Positions 35,807 through 42,926 of a DNA stretch of 64,000 nucleotides are shown in pieces (the first letter of the stretch is position 1; each line of letters opens with the position of its first letter). Where the stretch lies: positions 140,649-204,648 of the forward strand of contig NZ_BOMW01000014.1 in NCBI RefSeq assembly GCF_016862395.1, in the 5' to 3' direction. Position numbers and translations under genes: made by a program. This DNA is from Actinoplanes siamensis. GTDB taxonomy: Bacteria > Actinomycetota > Actinomycetes > Mycobacteriales > Micromonosporaceae. Under the pieces are notes generated by a model that searched no databases, was not told the origin of the DNA, and was given only the letters and a program-made list of their open reading frames with translations.

Positions 35807-36649
35807 TCAGAGGCGGGTGGCGGTTCGGATCAGCGCGGCCAGGGCGCGCGAGCGGCTGTGCGGAGGCCAGGCGATCAACGTGGTGACCAGCGGGGCGTCC
35901 AGCACCGGAACGGCGACCAGATCGTCTCCGCGCAGCTGAACCCTGACCGACTCGGGAAGGATCGTGCACGCCCGGCCCAGCGAGATCAGCTGCAGCAGCT
36001 GGGTGCTGTCGCGGACCTCCGGGCCCGGCCCCTCCGGATAGGTCCCGTCCGGCCGCGGCCACCGGGGCATCGGCAGGCCCGGCAGGTCGGTGATGTCCGC
36101 CATCCGCACGTGCGGGCGGGTGGCCAGCGGGTGACCGGCCGGCAGGATCACCACCTGGCTCTCGGTGCCCAGCTCCTCGGTGTCGAACCCGGCCGTCGAG
36201 TCGAACGGGTGGTGCAGCAGCGCCACGTCGGCCCGCCCGTCGCGCAGCAGGCGTTCCTGCTCGGCGATGCCGCACAGGAGCACTTCGACTCCGACGGCGT
36301 CGGGCTCACCGGCGTACGCGTCGAGCAGTTTCGCCAGCAGCTCGGCCGAGGCGCCGGCCTTCGCGACCAGCACCAGCCCGGCCTGCCCGGACGCGGCCCG
36401 GCGGGTCCGGCGCTCGGCGGCCTCGACCGCGTCGAGCGCCGCCCGCGCCTCGCGCAGCAGCACCGCCCCGGCCTCGGTCAGCGTCACGCCGCGGCTGTGC
36501 CGTTCCAGCAGATCTACCCCGAGCCGCCGCTCCAGCTGGCTGATCGCCCGGGACAACGGCGGCTGCGCGATCCCCAGCCGCTGGGCGGCCCGCCCGACGT
36601 TCAGCTCCTCGGCGACCGCGACGAAATACCGCAGCTCCCGCGTCTCCAT
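35807..36649 (-). CDS. LysR-family transcriptional regulator
   Basis: This 280-residue regulator has an N-terminal winged HTH (METRELRYFVAVAEELNVGRAAQRLGIAQPPLSRAISQLERRLGVDLLERHSRGVTLTEAG) and an effector-binding domain. The ATG at 36649 matches the conserved family start; an ATG at 36730 would cover the divergent promoter. It is divergent from an SDR gene, and an ATACC-N5-GGTAT operator lies in the 84-bp gap, so it probably controls that gene and itself. Confidence 0.92.
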   Translation of the reverse strand: METRELRYFVAVAEELNVGRAAQRLGIAQPPLSRAISQLERRLGVDLLERHSRGVTLTEAGAVLLREARAALDAVEAAERRTRRAASGQAGLVLVAKAGASAELLAKLLDAYAGEPDAVGVEVLLCGIAEQERLLRDGRADVALLHHPFDSTAGFDTEELGTESQVVILPAGHPLATRPHVRMADITDLPGLPMPRWPRPDGTYPEGPGPEVRDSTQLLQLISLGRACTILPESVRVQLRGDDLVAVPVLDAPLVTTLIAWPPHSRSRALAALIRTATRL

Positions 36650-36661
36650 GCCGAGAAGGCT

Positions 36662-36676
36662 ATACCCGTGCGGTAT
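36662..36676. promoter_or_regulatory. LysR-type operator
   Basis: ATACC-CGTGC-GGTAT is a perfect dyad containing the T-N11-A signature of LysR boxes. It lies 13 bp upstream of the LysR ATG and 58 bp from the divergent SDR start. Confidence 0.7.
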
Positions 36677-36733
36677 GGCGGCCCCACCCGATCGGTGTTG
36701 GTCCATCGATCCTGCCGCGGACAGGATCAATGC

Positions 36734-37459
36734 ATGAGTGAGGGAACGATTGCGCTGGTCACCGGCGCGAACAAGGGCATCGGGTACGAGATCGCGGCCG
36801 GCCTCGGCGCGAAGGGCAGCACCGTCGGCGTGGGCGCGCGGGATCCGCAGCGACTCGAGGAGGCGGTGGCGAAGCTGCGGGCCGCCGGAGTGGACGCGTT
36901 CGGCGTGCCGCTGGACGTGACCGACGACGCGAGTGTGGCCGCCGCCGCGCGACTGATCGGGGACCGGTTCGGGCGCCTCGACGTGCTGGTCAACAACGCG
37001 GGGATCACCGGCGGCGGCCCGCAGGAGCCGACCGTCGTGGACCCGGCGATCATTCGTACGGTCGTGGAGACCAACGTCATCGGCGTCATCCGGGTCACGA
37101 ACGCCCTGCTGCCGCTGCTGCGCCGGTCCGCGTCGCCGCGGATCGTGAACATGTCGAGCTCCGTCGGCTCGCTGACCCGACAGTCGACGCCGGGTGCGGA
37201 GAGCGGGCCGATCGCCGCGGCGTACTCCCCGTCGAAGACGTTCCTGAACGCGGTGACGGTGCAGTACGCCAAGGAGCTGGCGGACACGAACATCCTGATC
37301 AACGCGGCGTGCCCGGGGTACTGCGCGACGGATCTGAACGGCTTCCGCGGCTACCGCACGGCGGAGCAGGGCGCGGCGACGGCGATCCGCCTGGCTACTC
37401 TCCCGGACGGCGGCCCGACGGGCTCGTTCTTCGAGGACGCCGGCGTCGTCCCCTGGTGA
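36734..37459 (+). CDS. Short-chain dehydrogenase/reductase
   Basis: This 241-residue SDR has VTGANKGIGYEIA at the nucleotide fold, LDVLVNNAG, Ser in NMSSSVGS, and YSPSKTFLNA (Tyr/Lys). It resembles carbonyl reductase-like SDRs that reduce quinones or carbonyls with NADPH. It is divergent from the LysR gene with a shared operator; the inducer and substrate are likely the same or related small molecule. Confidence 0.9.
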   Translation: MSEGTIALVTGANKGIGYEIAAGLGAKGSTVGVGARDPQRLEEAVAKLRAAGVDAFGVPLDVTDDASVAAAARLIGDRFGRLDVLVNNAGITGGGPQEPTVVDPAIIRTVVETNVIGVIRVTNALLPLLRRSASPRIVNMSSSVGSLTRQSTPGAESGPIAAAYSPSKTFLNAVTVQYAKELADTNILINAACPGYCATDLNGFRGYRTAEQGAATAIRLATLPDGGPTGSFFEDAGVVPW

Positions 37460-37521
37460 CCGCTCAGGTCCTGGCGATCCCAGCCGGGTTGCTCACCTCG
37501 CGGAACCTCGTCCGGCGGTGC

Positions 37522-37725
37522 TCAGGTCGTGGCGATCTCAGCCAGCGGGGCGCCGGGTGCGGTGGCACCGGCCGGTGGTGCGCTGGGCGTGGGACCGAGC
37601 CCGTACCTGGCGCCGTCGGCCCGGTGGCGGGACAGCGCGAGGCCGGCTGCCACCGCCAGGATCACCAGGGCGATCAGAACCTTGACGAACCAACGGCGTT
37701 TCGCCTTCGGCGACCTTGCCGGCAC
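37522..37725 (-). CDS. Small single-TM protein
   Basis: This 67-residue protein has a basic N terminus (PARSPKAKRRWFVK), one membrane helix (VLIALVILAVAAGLALS) and a Pro/Ala-rich tail. The GTG at 37725 follows GGGAGGAC. It belongs to the many short membrane proteins of actinobacteria; I recognise no family and no function. Confidence 0.55.
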   Translation of the reverse strand: MPARSPKAKRRWFVKVLIALVILAVAAGLALSRHRADGARYGLGPTPSAPPAGATAPGAPLAEIATT

Positions 37726-37873
37726 GTGTCCTCCCGGGTGGGCTGGTGTTCGGGGCACTCTATGGGCGACCCGGACACCTCGCCGTCATCTGACCGAAGG
37801 GCTGGCACGAAGCCGGTACGCCCGGATCGGGTCGAACGCACGGCCGGCCGCATCGGATGTCTGCTGGGCCGGC

Positions 37874-38695
37874 TCAGGGGCGCGGGCGGCGGCGCCGCTC
37901 GAAGCCCGGCATGGTGATGTGCGGGTCGAGGTCGTCGCCCGAGGACACCTGCGAGGCCAGGCGCTGGGTGAGGCGGCGCAGGCCCGGCCGTCGGCGGCCG
38001 CCGGCGTCCGGGACCTCCGGCTGGCTCAGCTGCTCGGCCATGTCGCCCATCGAACGGGCGATCTCCTCGAACGGGATGTAGAGCGCGCGGTTCGCGGCCG
38101 AGCCCAGGTACTCGAACGGCTCGGAGCCGGCCATCGCGATGAAGCGGACGCCGAGCATGTCCAGATTGCGGTAGGCCGCCGCGTCCAGCATGCAGACGAC
38201 GTGACGGACCTGCCAGCGGTGGCCGGCGTTGATGAACGCGCGGTACAGCATGCCGCTGACGGTGAGGCCGTTGCGGTCGGCACGGTAACGGGGGAGGACC
38301 GCGAGCGTGGCGTATTCCCAGATCTTGCCGCCGTCGTGCAGGCCGTGCATGTCGACGATCTCGGACAGCGAGCGGCCGATCAGCTCGGGCGCGTCGTCCA
38401 AGGTCTTGCCGCCACCCTCGATCGCCCGCGCCGCGCCGGCCGGCATGCCGGTCTCCCGGTCGAGGATCAAGAACAAATAGCTGTGCTGTTCGTACGGCCC
38501 GTACTCGGCGAGCATCGCGGTTGCGTCCAGCCCGAACGACTCCTCGAACACCATGCGCTCGACAGTGCGCGCAACGTCGGCCATCGGGTCGGTGGTGGCG
38601 AGCGCCAGGGCGACGAAACGGTTCGGCGAGGTGTGCCCGCTGAGCGCCTGGGCGCAGAGCTGACGAAGGGTGGCGTCGTCGAGAGCGTAGGACAT
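37874..38695 (-). CDS. GNAT-like N-acyltransferase-fold protein
   Basis: This 273-residue protein has patterns of an acyl-CoA or acyl-ACP N-acyltransferase fold: EESFGLDATAMLAEYGPYEQHSYLFLILDRETGMPAGAARAI, a central WEYATLAVLPRYR strand, and GHRWQVRHVVCMLDAAAYRNLDMLGVRFIAMAG. The layout recalls N-acyl amino acid or autoinducer synthase-like members more than small GNATs. The C-terminal tail is Arg-rich. It is monocistronic with an AT-rich divergent promoter region (38696-38928). The fold is moderately sure; the substrate is unknown. Confidence 0.6.
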   Translation of the reverse strand: MSYALDDATLRQLCAQALSGHTSPNRFVALALATTDPMADVARTVERMVFEESFGLDATAMLAEYGPYEQHSYLFLILDRETGMPAGAARAIEGGGKTLDDAPELIGRSLSEIVDMHGLHDGGKIWEYATLAVLPRYRADRNGLTVSGMLYRAFINAGHRWQVRHVVCMLDAAAYRNLDMLGVRFIAMAGSEPFEYLGSAANRALYIPFEEIARSMGDMAEQLSQPEVPDAGGRRRPGLRRLTQRLASQVSSGDDLDPHITMPGFERRRRPRP

Positions 38696-38928
38696 CTGGG
38701 GGACTCCTTGGGGATGCCAGGAAGGGGATGACCTGGCATAACGGTGGAATCGGACTTATGCAGCATTGGTCAGAACTTAGAACATGTCAAGAAATTAAGA
38801 ATCACATCCGCTTCTGGTCAAGCTTGCGCTATATGCCCAGGGCATCGCCGGGTGGTCGGCCCGATCAGCGGGTGATCGGTCGGCAATTCCCGGGCATGGA
38901 CGAGCTCATGGCGGGTAGTCGGCGCGGC

Positions 38929-39387
38929 ATGACGACATCGACCACCCCCGCTTCCGGGATCGCGCTGCCGGGGATCGTGCTTGGTGTGGGACTCGGCGGG
39001 TTCGTGGACGGCATCCTGCTGCACCAGCTCCTGCAGTGGCACCACCTGCTGAGCACCAGATATTCCGTGGACACCGTCGACGGGCTGCGGATGAACACGT
39101 TCGCCGACGGGCTCTTCCACACCGTGACGTGGCTGGCCGTGCTGATCGGAATCGGTCTGCTGTACAACCGCATGACGGCGGACCGCCGGCAGGTGTGGGG
39201 CTCCCGGACGCTGTGGGGTTGGATGCTCGTCGGCTGGGGCCTGTTCAACCTGGTCGAAGGACTGATCGACCACCAGATCCTGGGGATCCACCACGTGCAC
39301 GGCGGTCCGCAGCAGCTGTGGTGGGACCTCGGGTTCCTCGGGTTCGGGGCGGTGCTCGTCGGCTTCGGGTGGCTGCTGCGCCGGTGA
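38929..39387 (+). CDS. DUF2243 membrane protein
   Basis: This 152-residue protein has four membrane helices and the DUF2243 signature FVDGILLHQLLQWHHLLS plus EGLIDHQILGIHHVHG, with several conserved His residues that could bind a metal or heme. The ATG at 38929 begins the conserved part. It overlaps the next gene by GTGA; that gene is CtaG-like, so a role in cytochrome oxidase assembly or copper handling is likely but not shown. Confidence 0.85.
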   Translation: MTTSTTPASGIALPGIVLGVGLGGFVDGILLHQLLQWHHLLSTRYSVDTVDGLRMNTFADGLFHTVTWLAVLIGIGLLYNRMTADRRQVWGSRTLWGWMLVGWGLFNLVEGLIDHQILGIHHVHGGPQQLWWDLGFLGFGAVLVGFGWLLRR

Positions 39388-40136
39388 ACCACGCTCATCA
39401 CCCCGACGGCGGGCTGCTCCTGCTGGGCAGCGCCACCCTGGCGGTCACTTATGAATTGTTTGCGACCGTACGGGGCGACTGGTCCCGTCGGCGGACGATG
39501 TCGTTCCTGGCCGGGTGCGCGCTGCTCGTGGTCGCGCTCACCTGGGACGGCGATGGTTTTCGGGCACACATGGCCGTACACCTGACGATCGGAATGCTCG
39601 CGCCGCTGGCTCTGGCCCTCGGCGCGCCGGTGACCCTGCTGTTGCGGAGCATTCCGCGTCCCGCCGGTCGTGCGGTCGGCCGGCTGCTGGCCCGCCTGCG
39701 CGGAGTGGCCAACCCGGTCGTCACGCTGCTGCTCAACCTGGGTGGGCTCACAGTGCTCTACTTCACGCCGCTGTACGCCTGGACCACCCGGCATCCGGGG
39801 GCGCAGCTACTCGTGCACGTCCACTTCCTACTTGCCGGGTACCTCTTCGCGTGGGTGGTCGCCGGCCCGGATCCCGCGCCCCGCCGACCGTCGGTTCCGG
39901 CGCGGCTGGTGGCGCTCGGGGTGGCGATCGCCTTCCACGCGGTCGTTTCTCAGATGATGTACGCCGGGGTGTTCGTCGACCTGCCGGTGCCCGTCGCCGA
40001 GCGCGAGGCCGGGGCGACGTTGATGTACTACGGCGGGGACATCGCGGAGTTGCTGCTCGCGGTGGCGCTGGTCAGCGGCTGGCGAGTCAGGCGGCGGTGG
40101 CCCCGGGGGCGGGCGGTGGCCGGGCCGGTCGTGTGA
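39384..40136 (+). CDS. CtaG-like cytochrome oxidase assembly membrane protein
   Basis: This 250-residue protein has about six to seven helices and matches the CtaG/caa3 assembly family: MAVHLTIGMLAPLALALGAPVTLLLR, YFTPLYAW, LLVHVHFLLAGYLFAWVVAGPDP and MYYGGDIAELLLAVAL. Conserved His residues in the helices may carry copper to oxidase subunit I. The GTG start overlaps the DUF2243 stop. A ctaD gene lies 10 kb away in this window. Confidence 0.85.
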   Translation: MNHAHHPDGGLLLLGSATLAVTYELFATVRGDWSRRRTMSFLAGCALLVVALTWDGDGFRAHMAVHLTIGMLAPLALALGAPVTLLLRSIPRPAGRAVGRLLARLRGVANPVVTLLLNLGGLTVLYFTPLYAWTTRHPGAQLLVHVHFLLAGYLFAWVVAGPDPAPRRPSVPARLVALGVAIAFHAVVSQMMYAGVFVDLPVPVAEREAGATLMYYGGDIAELLLAVALVSGWRVRRRWPRGRAVAGPVV

Positions 40137-40147
40137 GGATACTCGGC

Positions 40148-41140
40148 ATGTCGGTGCGCGCGTTGAGCTTCGGTCCGGTGGCAGAGGCGTACGAGCGGTT
40201 CCGCCCGGGATATCCCGAGGAGCTGTTCGACCTGGTGATGGCGTACGCGGGCCACCCGGTCCGCACGGCTCTGGAGATCGGGGCGGGGACGGGCAAGGCG
40301 ACTCGGCTGTTCGCGAGGCCGGGGATCACCGTGACCGCCACCGAACCGGATCCGGCGATGCTCGCCGAGCTGCGCAAACACGTGCCGCCCTCGGTGCGGG
40401 CGGTGCGGGCGGCGCTCGAGGACCTGCCGGCCGGCGGGCGTCGTGACCTGGCTGGCGGGAGTCGCGAGCGGGCCGGTGAGAGCCGCGAGATGGCTGGCGA
40501 GGACAGCCGTGGCCGGTCTGGCGGCGAGAGTCGCGCTCTGTTCGACGGTGGGCGTAACCATCTGTCCGACGGCGAGAGTCGTGGTCTGTTCGCCGGCGGC
40601 CGTAATCATCTGTCCGACGGCGAGAGTCGTGGTCTGTTCGACGGCCAGCATCGTGATCCGGTCGGCGGTGAGCGTCATGATCTGTTCTATGTGGCGGCGG
40701 CGCTGCACTGGACGCGGCCGGAGGGCCGGTGGGAGCGCATCGCCGGTCTCCTGAGGCCGGGCGGCGTCTTCGCCTCGTGCGGCGGGCCGGTCCAGTTGGC
40801 CGATCCCGCTGTGGCGGAAGCGGTCCGGGCGGCTCGCGCGCCGTTCCTGGAGACCGATGAGCTCCCGTCCCCGGACGGCACACCGCCGGAGCAGGAGATG
40901 CAGTGGCCGGGAACGGAGCTGGAACAGTCTCCCCTGTTCGAGGACGTCCGCCAAGTGACGATCGGCCGGCGACTGACGGTGAGCTCCCGCGATTACGTCG
41001 GTCACCTGTCCACTGTCTCCGCCTACCTCACCCTGCCGCCGGCCCACCGCGCGGAGGTCTACCGGCGGATCCTCGCGGCCGTCCCGGACACGCTGGAGCT
41101 CACCGCCGACATCGTCGTCCACCTCGCCCGCCGGGTCTGA
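40148..41140 (+). CDS. Class I SAM methyltransferase with repeat insertion
   Basis: The N-terminal part (FGPVAEAYERFRPGYPEELF) and motif I (ALEIGAGTGKATRLFA, residues about 41-56) are typical of the Methyltransf_11-like family. So are ATEPDPAML and the later YVAAALHW...RIAGLLRPGGVFA. Between the ALEDLP motif and that post-motif strand, where the family has a loop of about 10 residues, lie about 80 residues (95-178) of Arg/Gly/Ser/Asp repeats coded by 48-bp tandem units. The frame is kept, so a protein can be made, but the insertion sits next to the active site. Function or substrate is unknown. Confidence 0.75.
   Translation: MSVRALSFGPVAEAYERFRPGYPEELFDLVMAYAGHPVRTALEIGAGTGKATRLFARPGITVTATEPDPAMLAELRKHVPPSVRAVRAALEDLPAGGRRDLAGGSRERAGESREMAGEDSRGRSGGESRALFDGGRNHLSDGESRGLFAGGRNHLSDGESRGLFDGQHRDPVGGERHDLFYVAAALHWTRPEGRWERIAGLLRPGGVFASCGGPVQLADPAVAEAVRAARAPFLETDELPSPDGTPPEQEMQWPGTELEQSPLFEDVRQVTIGRRLTVSSRDYVGHLSTVSAYLTLPPAHRAEVYRRILAAVPDTLELTADIVVHLARRV
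40523..40666. repeat. 48-bp in-frame tandem repeat, three copies
   Basis: Three 48-bp units at 40523, 40571 and 40619 encode GESRALFDGGRNHLSD, GESRGLFAGGRNHLSD and GESRGLFDGQHRDPVG. A fourth partial unit follows (GERHDLF), and looser variants precede them from 40440. The array lies inside the methyltransferase gene. Confidence 0.9.
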
Positions 41141-41190
41141 GCCGTTCCGGCTCGCGCTCCCGCGCCCACTTTGGCTCGCCGCACCCGGCG

Positions 41191-41285
41191 CTGCCCGTTC
41201 GTGCTCGCGCTGCCCGTTCGTGCTCGCGTTGCCCGTTCGTGCTCGCGTTGCCCGTTCGTGCTCGCGTTGCCCAACTCGTGCTCGT
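41191..41285. repeat. 19-bp tandem repeat
   Basis: CTGCCCGTTCGTGCTCGCG and near-identical copies start at 41191, 41210, 41229, 41248 and 41267 (the last diverged), between the convergent methyltransferase and MBL hydrolase genes. More diffuse CTCGTGCTC repeats continue to about 41350. No gene is seen in this 235-bp gap. Confidence 0.9.
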
Positions 41286-41375
41286 GCTGCCGCTCCTGTT
41301 CGCGCTTGTGCTCGTGCTCGCGCTCCGAGTCGGCTTCCGCTCCGTCCGCTCAGGCTCGCGCTCTGGTCTCCTTCG

Positions 41376-42302
41376 TCAGACGCGGGTGGGGAGCGGGCCA
41401 CCGTTGTAGGTGACGGCGTCCATGAAAGCCGCGATCAGGTCCAGTTCGGTATCGTGGTGATCGGCGTAGAACCGGTGCAGATTCAGCACGATCCGTTCCG
41501 CGTCCGCCCACCCGGCGAACTCGCCCAGCTCGACGGCACGAGCCGCCTCCAGCGGTGACAGCCCCCGCTCGATGCCGGCTGCGCCGGCCTGCAGGACGAG
41601 GCGGTAGTACCGCCGATGCTCGTCCAGCACCCGCGAGATGTCGTCACCGCTCAGGATCGGCCCGTGCCCCGGAACGATCACCTCGGCCCCGAACTCGGCC
41701 AGCCAGTCGACCGCCGCCAGCGCACCCTGCACCGACCCCATGAACACCAGCGGCGTCAGCCCGGCGAAGACCAGGTCCCCGGTGAACAGCACCCGCACGT
41801 CCGGCACCCAGGCGATCAGGTCGCCGGTCGTGTGCGCCGGCCCGCCCGGGTGCCGCAGCTCCACCCGCCGCTCACCGACGTGCACGGTGAGGGCGTCCGC
41901 CACGGTGACGTCCGGCAACCGCCGTTCCACGTCGCCCCAGTCTGGCACCGGCGCCCAGAACGGCGGACACCCGTCGATGATCGGATCGCTCCGCAGCCCT
42001 TCCCGCATCTTCTCCTGCCCGATGATCACTGTTTCCGCGGGAAGAAGACTGTTGCCGTACGTATGATCCCCGTGCTGATGCGTGTTGACCGCCAGCTTCG
42101 GCAGCCGCCCGGCAGCCGCCCCCAGCGCATCCAGGAACCGCCGCGCCCGCGTGGCGGTCGCGCAGGTGTCCACCACGAGCTGCCCCGCCGCGGTGGTGAC
42201 CGCTCCAGCGTTGTTGAGCCACCACGAGCCGTCCGGTTGCACCCAGGCATGAATACCGGGCCGCACCTCGATCAGCTCGGCCGAGTCCTCCGTTGCGTTC
42301 AT
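41376..42302 (-). CDS. Metallo-beta-lactamase-fold hydrolase
   Basis: This 308-residue protein has the MBL motif NTHQHGDHTYGN (His-x-His-x-Asp-His), a later HPGGPAHTTGD, LFTGDLVF and VPGHGPI, all metal ligands of a di-zinc site. The layout resembles SoxH/glyoxalase-II-like hydrolases of small molecules in actinobacteria. The substrate is unknown. It is monocistronic, with tandem repeats at both ends of the gene. Confidence 0.88.
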   Translation of the reverse strand: MNATEDSAELIEVRPGIHAWVQPDGSWWLNNAGAVTTAAGQLVVDTCATATRARRFLDALGAAAGRLPKLAVNTHQHGDHTYGNSLLPAETVIIGQEKMREGLRSDPIIDGCPPFWAPVPDWGDVERRLPDVTVADALTVHVGERRVELRHPGGPAHTTGDLIAWVPDVRVLFTGDLVFAGLTPLVFMGSVQGALAAVDWLAEFGAEVIVPGHGPILSGDDISRVLDEHRRYYRLVLQAGAAGIERGLSPLEAARAVELGEFAGWADAERIVLNLHRFYADHHDTELDLIAAFMDAVTYNGGPLPTRV

Positions 42303-42372
42303 GCCGAGAGGCTACCGCGTGCCTAATGCCCCGTTTATGACCCTCCTGTCCTTATCGAGGTGGTTGATTCGG

Positions 42373-42492
42373 CTACGCGCGCTGCTGTCATTCCGGCTGC
42401 GCGCGCCACTCCCGCCCTGGCTGCGCGCGCCACTCCCAGCCCGGCTGTACCCGCTACTCCCGCTCGGGCTGTATCCGCTACTCCCACTCCGG
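42373..42492. repeat. 24-bp tandem repeat, five copies
   Basis: Units begin CTGCGCGCGCCACTCCCG or a variant at 42373, 42397, 42421, 42445 and 42469, with the later copies drifting to CTGTACCCGCTACTCCCG. They lie just upstream of the MBL hydrolase start. Confidence 0.85.
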
Positions 42493-42642
42493 CTGCGCGT
42501 GCTGAGCCAAGCCCAGCCCGAGACCCCGCCGAGTCCCAGGCATCCATCGAGTGAACGGTGCCCTGCCGCGCGCCTCGGGCCGTGCCGGGGCGCGCCTTGG
42601 GCGGCGCCCGGGTGTGCCGGTGGCGCGCTGGACGCGTGCCTC

Positions 42643-42745
42643 GGCTGGTGCTGGACACCGCGCCCCCCGGCTGGTGCTGGACACCGCGCCCCCCGGCTGG
42701 TGCTGGACGCCGCGCCCCCGGCCTGCGCCGGACACCGCGTCTGGC
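42643..42745. repeat. 26-bp tandem repeat
   Basis: Copies starting GGCTGGTGCTGGACACCGCG are at 42643, 42669 and 42695, with a fourth diverged copy at about 42720. The unit is not a multiple of three. Confidence 0.85.
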
Positions 42746-42926
42746 GCGGCGTCCCTGGGCCACGCTTGGTTATGCGCCCCTGATTGACTCAACCGCGGCC
42801 CGGACCGGTAGGGCAGAGCGCGTGGCGGATGCGCGGAAGATGGAGGTCGCCGGTCCCTGGGCGTGCCGCGGCTGTCGGCATGTGCCGGGCCTTGAGTGCT
42901 CGCCAAGGTGCCGGTGCGCGGAGTCG

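Larger units (their letters stand above)
42303..42926. other. Repeat-filled intergenic region
   Basis: These 624 bp hold no gene I can support. Two tandem repeats dominate: five 24-bp units at 42373-42492 and three and a half 26-bp units at 42643-42745. The remainder is low-complexity GC-rich DNA that keeps frames open on both strands without any recognisable protein. Confidence 0.6.

Noticed and set aside
38775..38800. GAACATGTC as a LexA box upstream of the DUF2243 gene
   Set aside because: Only one half matches the actinobacterial SOS motif and the neighbouring genes have no DNA-repair role.
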